Positions 21,101 through 29,887 of a stretch of 29,887 bases of DNA are shown here, piece after piece (position 1 is the stretch's first letter; each line of letters starts with the position of its first letter). The stretch spans positions 66,097 through 95,983 of the forward strand of contig NW_003152751.1 in assembly GCF_000003605.2 (NCBI RefSeq), given 5' to 3'. This DNA is from Saccoglossus kowalevskii. Lineage: Eukaryota > Hemichordata > Enteropneusta > Harrimaniidae. The notes below the pieces were generated by a model. It was given only the letters and a program-made list of their open reading frames with translations. It did no database searches and was not told where the DNA came from. The translations under genes and the position numbers were made by a program.

Positions 21101-21236
21101 AGTTTGCGTAGGCCTTTGACATTATTAAATTATTAACAATGTTAGTAACAACCTGGCAACCACATACAAGCTTATTTAATTCACGATCTAAGTCATCTAC
21201 ATAAAGGTTGAACAGGACCGGGGACATAGCCTTGTC
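21099..21236 (-). pseudogene. Reverse-transcriptase fragment of a non-LTR retrotransposon
   Basis: The minus strand encodes MSPVLFNLYVDDLDRELNK, then CGCQVVTNIVNNLIMSKAYANFVL. This corresponds to the SP-LFN-Y--DL---LN ... GC-VG---N-L-YADD region of CR1/Jockey-type RTs. The usual YADD is degenerate (YANF), and the fragment has no flanking ORF2 parts. It is a dead 5'-truncated piece. Confidence 0.65.
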
Positions 21237-21358
21237 GAACTCCATTGGTAACCTCAAAGAACCGCGACAGGTTGTTACCCCATAACACAGTAATGTTGGT
21301 GCCAATACTAGTTCACTAACAGCCTAGTAATGTATGGGGGAATTTTACGAATATAAAC

Positions 21359-21822
21359 ACAATTTAACTACCTAGAAACATAGCCACTTATTTTCCTTGT
21401 TTGACCACAGACACTAAATACAATAAAAACTAGACACAAACTGATTTCATGTACATTTTTACAATACAGTGATCTGTTGTTGGTTAACACGTAGATGTAG
21501 TTACCGAACCGAATCTTTATGTATGGGTATATTCAGTAAAACACGCATGCGCATTAACAAATGTACTGACCCATACCGAGTTAACAAATATTGTGATTTA
21601 TATTAGTATTGTTGTGGCGTTATTTGATACTGTCTATGTGCTGGGGATGTGAGACCCCTAATCGCATCATTTGGCAGGAATTCAATCCTAGACAAAAATA
21701 GATTGTTTGTTCAAGTAGTACTAGTAAATTCCTAGTAACCCTGTGTATTGGTGTTTGTCTGCAATATGCCTTGACCTACAGACAGTATATATTTTTTTGA
21801 AGAAATCTGCCATAGTAAATTT
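21359..21822. repeat. Dispersed repeat, copy 2
   Basis: Partner of 8258-8762, same orientation. The 85 bases at 21592-21676 are identical to 8475-8559. A short tract present in the other copy is missing after 'aaccctgtgt'. Confidence 0.85.
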
Positions 21823-21829
21823 GTAATTC

Positions 21830-22120
21830 CTAATCAACGTGTATAAATTGAACGTTTGTAGCTGCGTAGTTGGTATGCAAATATTTGTCTTTAAAAGAAT
21901 GGTTGTTTTCCTCAATGTATATGTCTTTCTTATTTCGAAGTAGGCCATTTGAACTCCATTTGAAGTAGAGCTTTCCAGCACACCTCATGCAAAGTAGGCA
22001 GCCGTTTACACTGATTTGACCGACAGCTTTAATAGTTTCGGTTGAGCCAAGACATTGACAAACGGTCACACCCAATCTAGATGAATTTATTTTCCGCCAG
22101 ACATTGTCAATGCTTTGCAT
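21830..22120 (-). CDS. Unrecognised 96-codon open frame
   Basis: Starts at an ATG with A at -3 and reads MQSIDNVWRKINSSRLGVTV, then CQCLGSTETIKAVGQ, then GCLLCMRCAGKLYFKWSSNG. The cysteine spacing and C-C----Y-KW pattern faintly recall an extracellular module, but I cannot name a family. An acceptor-like 'aaacatcaatag' lies just before the ATG. No donor is obvious. The stop lies eight bases from the edge of the neighbouring dispersed repeat. It may be a real small exon, a relic or chance. Confidence 0.25.
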   Translation of the reverse strand: MQSIDNVWRKINSSRLGVTVCQCLGSTETIKAVGQISVNGCLLCMRCAGKLYFKWSSNGLLRNKKDIYIEENNHSFKDKYLHTNYAATNVQFIHVD

Positions 22121-22340
22121 TGTCTATTGATGTTTTCACATGAAATTAAATAGCGTGATATTGTCTTGGTATTATTGATGAAAAGCGGATAGTTAAAATA
22201 TATTTTGTCGATATCTTGATAAAGAACATTTTACAGTTGATTTTCGTAACAATAAACAAAAAAGCAAACGTATCAATATCTTGTATGCATTGTGGGTTTA
22301 CGTACAGGTTAACTCGTATTTTCAGTATTTCATCAAACAA

Positions 22341-23240
22341 ACATTGCTAGGATAAATAAAGGATTGTCAAGATAAATCATACACTGATGTTTATATTGAG
22401 ATCAAAGCGACAATACATAAATATTAATCAAAAATACTTTCCAGATTGCCTGAACGGCAAGTTCTTTTCCCATTAAAACTGGACACAAGAGTGAGAGGAC
22501 CACCGTTACACAATCACTTGCCATACTACCATACAACAGAAACAATTCTGCTTTGTTGAAGAGGATAATGCGTTATGGCATGACCCTTCACTGACACTCG
22601 TGACCTCATACAGTGTACAGGTTTATGAGGCTCTACCTGAATACGGGCTTCATAGAAATAGCTTTATATACCCTATTGTTAGCATTGTTGTGCGTAGAAT
22701 CTTGTCAACCGTCACGAACCAGTTAAACTAACTGAAGATTTTATTTTGTTTTTGAAATTTCAGAAAAGTTATTCCTCATATATATCATAATAATACACGC
22801 TAACATTAAGTCTTCAAAAGTAATAATACATTTATTACTATTCAAAGGGGTCAATTGACATACTTATGGTTAAAACATGGTTGTCATAACAACAAATTAC
22901 ATTTGCAGGGATGCCAAAAGCATGGTACTAGTGGACTACAGAGAATTAAATGTGACTGTCTTGGCATTAAGATATTATAGTAAACAACAGTTTTGATCAT
23001 AGCTGAAATGAATAGGGGGGAAAGGTTATCTATTGATCAAGATAACTAGACAGACCAGCCATTGACATTACAATTTTTACATGTACTACAAACTTTAAAA
23101 TCATTGTACTGAAAGATATTGAAAATATATGAAAACGAAATATGCAGGAAGTAACGTCCAGTATGCACAAATATATAATTACACGTGAAAAATTTAATTA
23201 AATTAATTGGACATGACAAATTACTCAATAAATAATGAAT
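22341..23240. other. AT-rich intergenic stretch, no gene seen
   Basis: Only short AT-driven frames; nothing supportable. Confidence 0.5.
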
Positions 23241-23256
23241 AAATCAAATTAATTGG

Positions 23257-23262
23257 TTTATT
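23257..23262 (-). terminator. Candidate poly(A) signal of the TRIM-NHL gene
   Basis: AATAAA on the minus strand, about 165 bases downstream of the TRIM stop codon, in AT-rich DNA. Other AATAAA-like hexamers occur nearby, so the assignment is tentative. Confidence 0.45.
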
Positions 23263-23426
23263 TGATTGCATTGATCACTGAATAAAATGTTTAAAAGGCA
23301 ATGGGAAAACTCGCAGTTAATCAAAAGTGAAAATACAAAGAAGACCATTTATGAAAGTCAAAAAAGCATATCAATCGACTGTCGTGAATACGGTCAAGGG
23401 TCACTTTTTGATGGTCATCGTTGTAC

Positions 23427-25382
23427 TCACTTGATGAATGACCAGAACTGAACACAGTGTAAGTCATCGGTGACAACAACTTTACCGTCATCACTAATTG
23501 CTATACACCTAGGGCCATCTACTGCATCGCAAACAATATCAGTTATATATCTACTTCGACTGTCAAACACCTGCACTCTATCGTTGCCATTGTCACATAC
23601 ATAAATATTATCGTTCTTATCAGTAGTAACTCCCATGGGCCAGATGAACTTTTCATATGGACATCCTCTGATTTCAAACATGAATACACCATCAGATGTG
23701 AGGGCCTGAACACGATGGTTATCTGAGACTATTATACATCCCTTACTATTGATAGATATGAACGTCGGATGTACAAACTGACATGACCCTTGACCCTTTC
23801 CACCAACTGACTTAATATACCTGAAACCTGTTATTTCATATGATCTTATACAATGTGCATCACAGTCTACCACATATACAACACCATTATTATGGTTGAT
23901 AGCAATTCCACGCGGACACTTTAATTCTCTCCCACCCAAACACGTTATAAAATTCCCATATTGATTACATACAATCACCTGATTATTTCCTTCATGGCCT
24001 TCCCATGGCCCATCTGTTATGAAGTATGTATTATCTACTGATACTGCTACATCTATGGGTCTGACTGGTTTACTATATCCTGTAAATTGTAACTGTGACT
24101 TTGGTCTGCCATATGTGTCTATAATCTGAACTCTACCATTTCCTTCCTCCGCCACTAAAATATCACCGCTTGTATTAATGCTCACTCCGATAGGTTCATC
24201 AAACATCCCTAGTTCCGTGCCTCGCCCCCCTATGATTTTCTCTAATTTCATTGGTGCATTTATAGCGTGTGTTGATTCTTGTTTTTGTTGATCTGAGGGA
24301 TTGACAGAATCTGCAGCCTGAAGTGTTCCCAGCATGCCTTGCAGTGTAATGTCACCAGGATAAAACTGTGGAAGTGATTTATTTTTATCATTCCATGTTG
24401 TATCAAGTGACATCATAGTTTCCAGTTGATTTGTTGTTTCTTTACTAGTTTTCATCAGCTGTGCAGCACTGCTATATTCTAATAAATTATTCATCAACGT
24501 TATTGTACTTGTCAGTATTTCCTCAGTTGTTTCATACTGGTGAATTATTCTGTTGATCTCCTCGTTCATTTTGTCATAATCAGTTTTTAATTTACTCAAA
24601 TGACTGTTTTCTTCCTGTTTTATTATTTTTGTTAATTTCTCAATAGTTTCCTGTGAATGTTGCTTTATTTGTTGTTTTCGATGCAAATGTTGTTTTGTTA
24701 ATTCTTCTGATTGTTTTGTGGCATTTATTTTGCTTTGTTTTACTTCACTTTGTTTTGCTTTCAAGAGTTTTATGTGATCTGTTGCCATCTTACAGAATCT
24801 ATCTGCAGCCCCCCGTAAGTCAATGCTTCTATGCCATTTGTGACTCACTCTCAAACACAAAGGACATGTCAGAACTTTACATTTCGCACAATAATTTTCA
24901 ATAAGTCTGTCTTTGTGTGAAGTGCAGTGAACTGCGGCTAAAGCTATGGATTGGTCTTGTAATTTGGTCTTGTTAAAATCCTGTGCAGTCATAATACGAT
25001 GAGGTGGACTAATTAATGGTATATTACTGTGGACTTTGGCGCATGTAGTACACAAATCCATAGCACACTCTACACACCTGTTTGTCGATGGGTTTTCTTG
25101 ACAACCATGGCACGCTCCACCATCTTGGCGTCTTTCCTGTTCTTCAATAATGTCTATCACAGAATTTATTATCGTACTTGGTCGAAGGTATTGAATGGTA
25201 CTCACGGAATGACACTGTCTGCAGTTGGGGCATTCAATCGTGTCCTGCGTCCCCTTCAACTGCGCCAAACACTGTTCACAGAAGGAATGGTGACATGGTA
25301 AAATCTTTGGATTCTTGTAACGTTTCAAACAAACAGGACATGTCAGTAGATCTTCGTCAATCTTATAGACGTTAGCAGTCAT
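23427..25382 (-). CDS. TRIM-NHL protein, TRIM2/3-like (RING, two B-boxes, coiled coil, NHL repeats), single exon
   Basis: A 651-residue intronless gene. RING zinc ligands are C15, C18, C30, H32, C35, C38, C51 and C54 (C3HC4), which points to an E3 ubiquitin ligase. B-box 1 has C91, C94, C103, C106, C111, C114, H118 and H128. B-box 2 has C153, H156, C165, C168, C173, C176, H181 and H184. A Gln/Lys-rich coiled coil spans about 197-325. NHL repeats fill about 382-651 (for example GGRGTELGMFDEPIGVSI, and NGNDRVQVFD near the C-terminus) and would form a beta-propeller for protein or RNA binding. No filamin repeat separates coil and NHL, unlike vertebrate TRIM2/3/71. The ATG at 25382 was chosen because the longer open frame to 25451 begins with TTG, and this ATG has A at -3 and puts RING at the usual N-terminal place. 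The substrate is unknown. Intronless copies suggest expansion by retroposition, common for TRIM-NHL genes in invertebrates. Confidence 0.95.
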   Translation of the reverse strand: MTANVYKIDEDLLTCPVCLKRYKNPKILPCHHSFCEQCLAQLKGTQDTIECPNCRQCHSVSTIQYLRPSTIINSVIDIIEEQERRQDGGACHGCQENPSTNRCVECAMDLCTTCAKVHSNIPLISPPHRIMTAQDFNKTKLQDQSIALAAVHCTSHKDRLIENYCAKCKVLTCPLCLRVSHKWHRSIDLRGAADRFCKMATDHIKLLKAKQSEVKQSKINATKQSEELTKQHLHRKQQIKQHSQETIEKLTKIIKQEENSHLSKLKTDYDKMNEEINRIIHQYETTEEILTSTITLMNNLLEYSSAAQLMKTSKETTNQLETMMSLDTTWNDKNKSLPQFYPGDITLQGMLGTLQAADSVNPSDQQKQESTHAINAPMKLEKIIGGRGTELGMFDEPIGVSINTSGDILVAEEGNGRVQIIDTYGRPKSQLQFTGYSKPVRPIDVAVSVDNTYFITDGPWEGHEGNNQVIVCNQYGNFITCLGGRELKCPRGIAINHNNGVVYVVDCDAHCIRSYEITGFRYIKSVGGKGQGSCQFVHPTFISINSKGCIIVSDNHRVQALTSDGVFMFEIRGCPYEKFIWPMGVTTDKNDNIYVCDNGNDRVQVFDSRSRYITDIVCDAVDGPRCIAISDDGKVVVTDDLHCVQFWSFIK

Positions 25383-25459
25383 TGTTTGCAGTGCGTAATT
25401 CAGAAACGAGTCGAGCGGCGTTACGTTATTATAGCTAATAAACCAGCTCAACGCGGAAA

Positions 25460-25888
25460 CTGTCTAAGGTCAACAAGGTCGTTGTGCCTATACTTCCTCT
25501 TTGCCTGGACGGCGAAGAGGGCGATTGACAAGTCAAATGATGCAAACGTTTCGTCTGGTTATATAACAGTCTCTAAAAGTTACTAAGCATGCTACTATAA
25601 CAGCCTATCCCCGGGCGGACATCCGGGTATTTTCACCGCCTGGCGACCATCGCGGTGAATACAGAGGCCAAAAACGCCCAGAAAACTGTACTTTGGGATA
25701 GATGTTGAGACCCTCCTGTACATTGTAACAAGATTACTCCCTGCATATGCAACATACATAAATTTGATTGCTCAGGATTATTTCAAAATAGATTTTGTAT
25801 TGTTTCATCGACTTTATAAGTTTTTAGCGGCTCTTCGACCGATGTTCAACCGCAGCTAGCGCAGAGCCCATAGAAATACATGGTACAG
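25460..25888. promoter_or_regulatory. GC-richer region upstream of the TRIM-NHL gene
   Basis: 25490-25680 is clearly richer in C, G and CpG than the surroundings, as expected for a TATA-less promoter. No specific TATA box or initiator is defined. Promoter function is inferred only from position and composition. Confidence 0.3.
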
Positions 25889-25985
25889 CAGAGGCGGCGG
25901 CACGCGATTTTGCCCATGGGCGAGATCTTCTCGCCATCCTTTGCCCCAAAGGCGCAATTGGTCGCCCCCTGGTGCCGCCGTCACT
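25889..25985. mobile_element. 97-bp MITE-like element with perfect target duplication
   Basis: Terminal inverted repeats CAGAGGCGGCGGCA and TGCCGCCGTCACT. It is flanked on both sides by GTACAG (25883-25888 and 25986-25991). The interior shares blocks with the larger element at 19719-19983. It has no coding capacity, so it must have been moved by enzymes from elsewhere. Confidence 0.8.
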
Positions 25986-25991
25986 GTACAG

Positions 25992-26288
25992 TGGTGTGCG
26001 CCTTAGCAACATAGAACGTTCTGTGACGTAGCTCTCCGCCCCGAGGATACATCACCCGGAAGCTTCGATATACGCGTATACGGTGGGGCAAATGCTGTGT
26101 TAATAGTATGGCAGTTGCTCATATTTTTTTCCGTGAAAACGTGTGATATATGAAATTTGTATTAAACATGAAATATGGACAAATACATATTTTCATTTTT
26201 TGTTTGTTACTACATGTCGATGATCGAATTACAGTAATGGGCTGTGGTCGTTATAAACGTTTTTAATTATTTATTTTTATAAATCAAA
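25992..26288. other. Intergenic stretch, no gene seen
   Basis: The first part is moderately GC-rich (to about 26095), then AT-rich. No signals could be assigned. Confidence 0.45.
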
Positions 26289-26344
26289 ATGGATGTTATG
26301 ATTGAAACCGACCAATCTAAAAACGGTATCATTGGGACATCCAG
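26289..26344 (+). CDS. Weak candidate first coding exon
   Basis: ATG in a good context (caaaATGG) followed by MDVMIETDQSKNGIIGTS, then a donor CCAG|gttagt in phase 2. The family is not recognised. Its phase fits the candidate exon at 27668-27848 and does not fit the one at 26905-27071. It could be chance. Confidence 0.25.
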
Positions 26345-26904
26345 GTTAGTTCCAGTTAATTATTAATAAGATAGTTTAATATTATCTAATCAGCATGCGC
26401 CTCTATTTTAAATTTATGTGGGCGGTCGCAGTTGCTATGTCACGTGAAGGCATACGTGCGCATTATTGGTATTATATAGGCACGCTGTGTCGTCACAGGA
26501 AGCGCCCTCTCAGCACAGACCTGTGTTATATGACGCCTTACTAATAAGTAAAATAGCGCTCCGCGCCACTTTAGACTAATGTTCATAAACGGAACTTAAT
26601 ACTTCTGTTTTCAATTTGCTTTTACTTACATAATTAGTTTAATTTTATTAAAATATTGTATTAATGAGTGAAATATTAATGTCATACATAATTCAATCTT
26701 TGACATAACACATAATAAAATTGTTTTGAAAATGTTTCGCCTAATTTCAGGTTTCAACTAGTTTTAAATTGAACATCCTTGAACGTGATAAAATCCCGCG
26801 TAGAACGTCTTTATAACCATGAACTAAAAGTATGAATTGATTGCACAGTCACGCAATTTTAGGGCCAGTTTATTTCTACAATATTTACATTTATTATTAT
26901 TCAG

Positions 26905-27071
26905 TAAAGAACTCATTGGAACAATTTATTGTATCCATAAAATACGAATACCAACAGACAACTGATTTTAAAAAGTTTGCTATTACGCACAAACTCCCGG
27001 CACTCCTTGCGCAATATGTGTTAGATTGTTGTATAGAGGGCACCGACCTGCGGCGTCAATTAAAGGCGTAG
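26905..27071 (+). CDS. Weak candidate terminal exon, unrecognised protein
   Basis: An acceptor-like tract (tttattattattcag) is followed by 55 open codons: KNSLEQFIVSIKYEYQQTTD, then FKKFAITHKLPALLAQYVLD and CCIEGTDLRRQLKA, stop. The residue mix is balanced and amphipathic, unlike typical chance AT-rich frames. The required entry phase is 1. No partner exon with that phase was found, and no poly(A) signal was identified close downstream. Confidence 0.3.
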
Positions 27072-27204
27072 ATTACGTGTTCTTGACAACCAGCGAATGA
27101 CTAATGAATATTTGAATTCGAGTGAAAACTGGTTATCGGCTTTTACATTTTTTTTTATAAATACGCTTGTAAGAAAGGTCCAGCTTTGTGCCTTTCATTG
27201 TATG

Positions 27205-27402
27205 ATTATCATAAACTCACAGAATAGTATCCCTTGGATTATCATAAACTCACAGAATAGTATCCCTTGAATTATCATAAACTCACATAATAGTATCCCT
27301 TGAATTATCATAAACTCACAGAATAGTATCCCTTGAATTATCATAAACTCACAGAATAGTATCCCTTGAATTATCATAAACTCACAGAATAGTATCTCTT
27401 GG
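27205..27402. repeat. 33-bp minisatellite, six units
   Basis: Six head-to-tail units of exactly 33 bases, starting ATTATCATAAACTCAC. They are nearly identical, with single differences at unit ends and in units 3 and 6. Because 33 is divisible by three, the minus strand reads as an 11-residue repeat (FCEFMIIQGIL), which is not taken as a gene. Confidence 0.97.
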
Positions 27403-27667
27403 ATAAAAAAAATGAAATGGATAGTGATTGCTATTGTACGTACGTAAAACAAAAAACGCAATACGTATCAAAATACAATTATTCCATCAAATCAATGTTT
27501 CGATGTTTTTCGATGTATTCATTGGCATACAGTATCAAGTAACAATGTTAACAATTACACATGATATTGAATCCTTGACGAGTTCCTAAAATATGAGTTG
27601 TGCTTAATGTTAATACGGGCAGTAATTATTCAACATCTTTTTTGTTCTGATATCAATAATTTCACAG

Positions 27668-27848
27668 TCACGGGGAACAAGGCGATGTTGAATGCAGATT
27701 GGTCTATTTTGTCTGTCGTCGAATAATCATCGACGGGAATCAGTTGCAGGGCGAATTAAAAGAAAAAAAGTACTTTGCATCCGTCAACATTGCTCAGATC
27801 AAACTCAATTTGAAAAAGCCAACAACCAGTTTGGTGTATATGCTTTAA
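27668..27848 (+). CDS. Weak candidate terminal exon, unrecognised protein
   Basis: Acceptor 'aataatttcacag' then an open frame HGEQGDVECRLVYFVCRRII, IDGNQLQGELKEKKYFASVN, ending SLVYML and TAA (27846). The entry phase is 2, matching the donor at 26344; the joining codon would be AGT (Ser). Composition is better than background, but no family is recognised and the intron would be 1.3 kb. Confidence 0.25.
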
Positions 27849-28187
27849 TTAAAACGTATTCTTTGCTGACATTTTTCAAAGTGTTTGTATGAGTTGATGC
27901 GACGTGGTGATACTCGTGTCAGCTTGTCCACAAATCTCAGACAATACCGGGTTACGTAACAATAAACACCAAATGGCGTAGATATTACGTAAACATAAAA
28001 AACAAATGACGCAGAGATAATAACATGGAATTGAATGCGATCGAATGACCACGTGACTTGTTGTTTCACGCGTGATCCATTTATTGGCATAAAATAAAAT
28101 AAATACAATTGTTACTTCATCGGCATAGTCGAACAGGAGCGACCGATATCCACAGCCGCATTCAGTGCGACTGGACACCTAACGGAA
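27849..28187. other. Region upstream of the fucolectin-type gene
   Basis: Probable promoter and 5' UTR of the downstream gene. An initiator-like TTCAGTG lies near 28161, 27 bases before the ATG. No clear TATA box. Minus-strand frames here (27845-28178) overlap each other and look fortuitous. Confidence 0.3.
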
Positions 28188-28254
28188 ATGAGAACGCAAT
28201 TTGCTGTCAGTTTATTTTTAGTACAGTTACTATGTATCAATTGCCAAATGGAAG
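28188..28254 (+). CDS. Fucolectin-type gene exon 1: signal peptide
   Basis: The ATG opens MRTQFAVSLFLVQLLCINCQ, a typical secretion signal. The exon ends in phase 1 at GAAG|gtaaga. The protein is therefore secreted or at the cell surface. A second exon in matching phase follows after a 732-bp intron. Confidence 0.8.
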
Positions 28255-28986
28255 GTAAGAAAATGAATATTTACGATTTGTTTTCGCAGTTATGTCACAA
28301 TCACTGTTACGAATATTGCAAACTGTTCATTTAGTCTTACTTACGGCGCAAATTAAAAATTGTGACACGCTCGTGGTGCTGAGAACAATGGTGTTGGTTG
28401 GTCTACTGTCACACAACTCGGTACAAAGACAACGATGTTTTATTTGATTATAACTAAAATGGCATAAATAAAAACCATTTCCAAAAAAAAAAATGTTACC
28501 ATTGTTATCGACAATATGTGTGTGTGTGATTTCACATCTGCCGATAATCGTCGTGTATTACATTATACAAATGACTCGCGCTAAAATAAATTTCAAATAA
28601 ATATTTGAATAATATTTTTTGGGGTTCTGAAATTAACAAAAACCCAGCACGTTTGAACGATTTATAAAAAAAATAGTATAAAAAATACTTTCAACTTGAC
28701 TGATTAGTAATCACAATATAAATGTATAATTCTATGTCAATGACGAAGAGGTGTGCAGACACACTTATTGAATAAAAAATGTATTTGTACAAAAAACCTG
28801 CTTTTTTATTTTCAATTGTAAGAAATCATTAGTTTATCATGATTTAGTATCAAGTACGATTATTAAATCGTGCCACCAAAGTACGAAAATGTATTCAAAT
28901 ACTAACTCCACTCTATCTTGATTCATAAGTTCATTGAACTTCGTTCTTTGGTTTGGCCATTTAAGTGAATGCTTTCTTATTTACAG

Positions 28987-29211
28987 AATCATCGAAAGCT
29001 ACGAATATAGCTATCGGCAAACCGACAGAACAGAGCTCCACTGATTGGCATGCCGAGTCAAGAAAAGCTGTGGACGGGGATTCGGACGGCGAATTTTGCC
29101 ATGGGTCATGTACGCTTACAAAGATCGAGTTCGACCCTTGGTGGAAAACAAACCTGCTCAAGTCGAGGAGTGTGTATTCAATATCGCTGAAAAACAGAGA
29201 AGACTGTTGTT
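28987..29211 (+). CDS. Fucolectin-type (FTP / F5/8C-like) lectin domain exon, gene incomplete
   Basis: Acceptor cttatttacag|AA, donor TGTT|gtaagt, 225 bases, phase 1 to 1. It encodes NIAIGKPTEQSSTDWHAESR, then KAVDGDSDGEFCHGSCTLTK, then FDPWWKTNLLKS and YSISLKNREDCC. The NIA-GKP-EQSS, AVDG-SDG-F---SC, DPWWK--L and NREDCC signatures match eel-fucolectin/tachylectin-4/pentraxin-1 domains, which bind fucosylated glycans with calcium and often serve in innate immunity or egg/cell recognition. The WKTNL stretch replaces the more usual W-V-DL. The second half of the domain, including most sugar-contact residues, must lie in a further exon that I do not find before the window ends. Confidence 0.88.
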
Positions 29212-29887
29212 GTAAGTAAACGCTGAGTGCATATATGTGTATATTTTGAATTGGTTGACGTGTTCGCTTCAGTTATTTTGATGTCTAAGCGCTAAGAGAA
29301 CGTAGCTTTTAGTAATCTGAGCTCGGGGTATACTAGTAAATGTATTAAGCAAAAACAAAAGTATTGTGAATTGTGTATGCTATAAACTTTTGTTCTGGTA
29401 GCGCTCCCCACACGAGTCATATTTCGACCACTATTATGTATCAATAGTTGCTCTAATATCAGGGGGAAATCTTCTTTCTCTCGGGTTCTCCACACTTGTC
29501 AGGGGGAAACTCGTCTCGTCTCTCTATCTCGTCCCCTTGAGGTACGGGATCGGGAAAGTCACTTATACTTTACAGTCAAATAAGACGCACACAACGAAAT
29601 ACGTTTCAGCTCTCGTCTTAGTCGATCAATCGAGCACACTATAAGACACAGCGCCCTGGGGAAAAAATCCCCAAGACTCTCGCAAGGCTGACCCAAGACT
29701 CGCCCAAGACTGGACTGCCTCAAGGCTCGCCCCTGGACTCTCTCGGACTGCGTCTGTCGTGGAGTATTCGCCAAGACCAACTCAAACTCTCTTTATTCAT
29801 TTTCAAAACTCTAACCAATTACAAAACAGTAAAAGACTCTAGGGCGTAACCTTCAATCATAAAGCCAATCACACTAAGTACTGAATA
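29212..29887. other. Intron or intergenic DNA with a GC-rich low-complexity block
   Basis: No further lectin exon seen. From about 29460 to 29780 the composition becomes C/T- and G/C-rich, with many copies of short words such as CCAAGACT and CAAGGCT. On the minus strand an AATAAA (29799-29794) precedes this block. A transposon terminus or LTR-like piece is possible, but neither termini nor target duplications are defined. Confidence 0.35.

Noticed and set aside
25383-25451. N-terminal extension of the TRIM-NHL protein by 23 residues
   Set aside because: The extension begins with TTG, not ATG; the ATG at 25382 has a good context and places the RING at the N-terminus.
27195-27461. 88-codon minus-strand repeat protein
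   Set aside because: It is the 33-bp minisatellite read in an open frame; no start context or splice signals support a gene.
29395-29415. TGGTAGCGCTCC, somewhat like an initiator-tRNA primer-binding site
   Set aside because: It matches only the first seven bases, and no LTR ends correctly beside it.

Overview
Organism and setting: this is animal nuclear DNA. The evidence is spliced genes with GT/AG introns, an intronless TRIM-NHL gene, extracellular VWD/C8/TIL, somatomedin B and fucolectin-type modules, AT-rich intergenic DNA, microsatellites, and decayed Tx1/L1-type LINE and hAT-like transposase relics. The gene mix suits a marine invertebrate. An acorn worm or another invertebrate deuterostome is my best guess, but a lophotrochozoan cannot be excluded from sequence alone. 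A run of 332 N (18171-18502) is an assembly gap.

Layout: 1-1788 is one copy of a segment that recurs after the gap at 18503-20433. A decayed hAT-like transposase (minus strand) lies at about 3150-4030 and a decayed non-LTR retrotransposon (plus strand) at about 5956-7750. A dispersed repeat at 8258-8762 has a second copy at 21359-21822. From 11695 to 18043 there is a plus-strand multi-exon gene of which I can place 13 exons (about 580 residues): signal peptide, short thrombospondin-type repeat, WSC-like domain, six-cysteine module, somatomedin B, VWD, C8 and TIL. It runs into the gap with no visible 3' end. Its introns carry a roughly 306-bp hairpin-bearing tandem array, a 48-bp tandem repeat touching a splice acceptor, and a foldback element.

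The right half holds a single-exon TRIM-NHL gene on the minus strand (25382-23427, 651 residues) with a candidate poly(A) signal at 23262-23257. A 97-bp MITE-like insertion with perfect 6-bp target duplications lies at 25889-25985. Weak candidate exons of an unrecognised gene fall between 26289 and 27848, along with a 33-bp minisatellite. The first two exons of a secreted fucolectin-type (FTP / F5/8C-like) lectin gene start at 28188 and run off the right edge.

The most notable points are an in-frame TAG in the thrombospondin exon of the VWD gene, where the family has tryptophan (the exon is symmetric 1-1, so skipping would keep frame); that gene's unusual module order; an 85-bp invariant core in the dispersed repeat; and the paired 1.8-kb segments. 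I found no CRISPR array, rRNA, convincing tRNA or operon. The genes look like independent units: two secreted modular proteins and one cytoplasmic ubiquitin-ligase-type protein.
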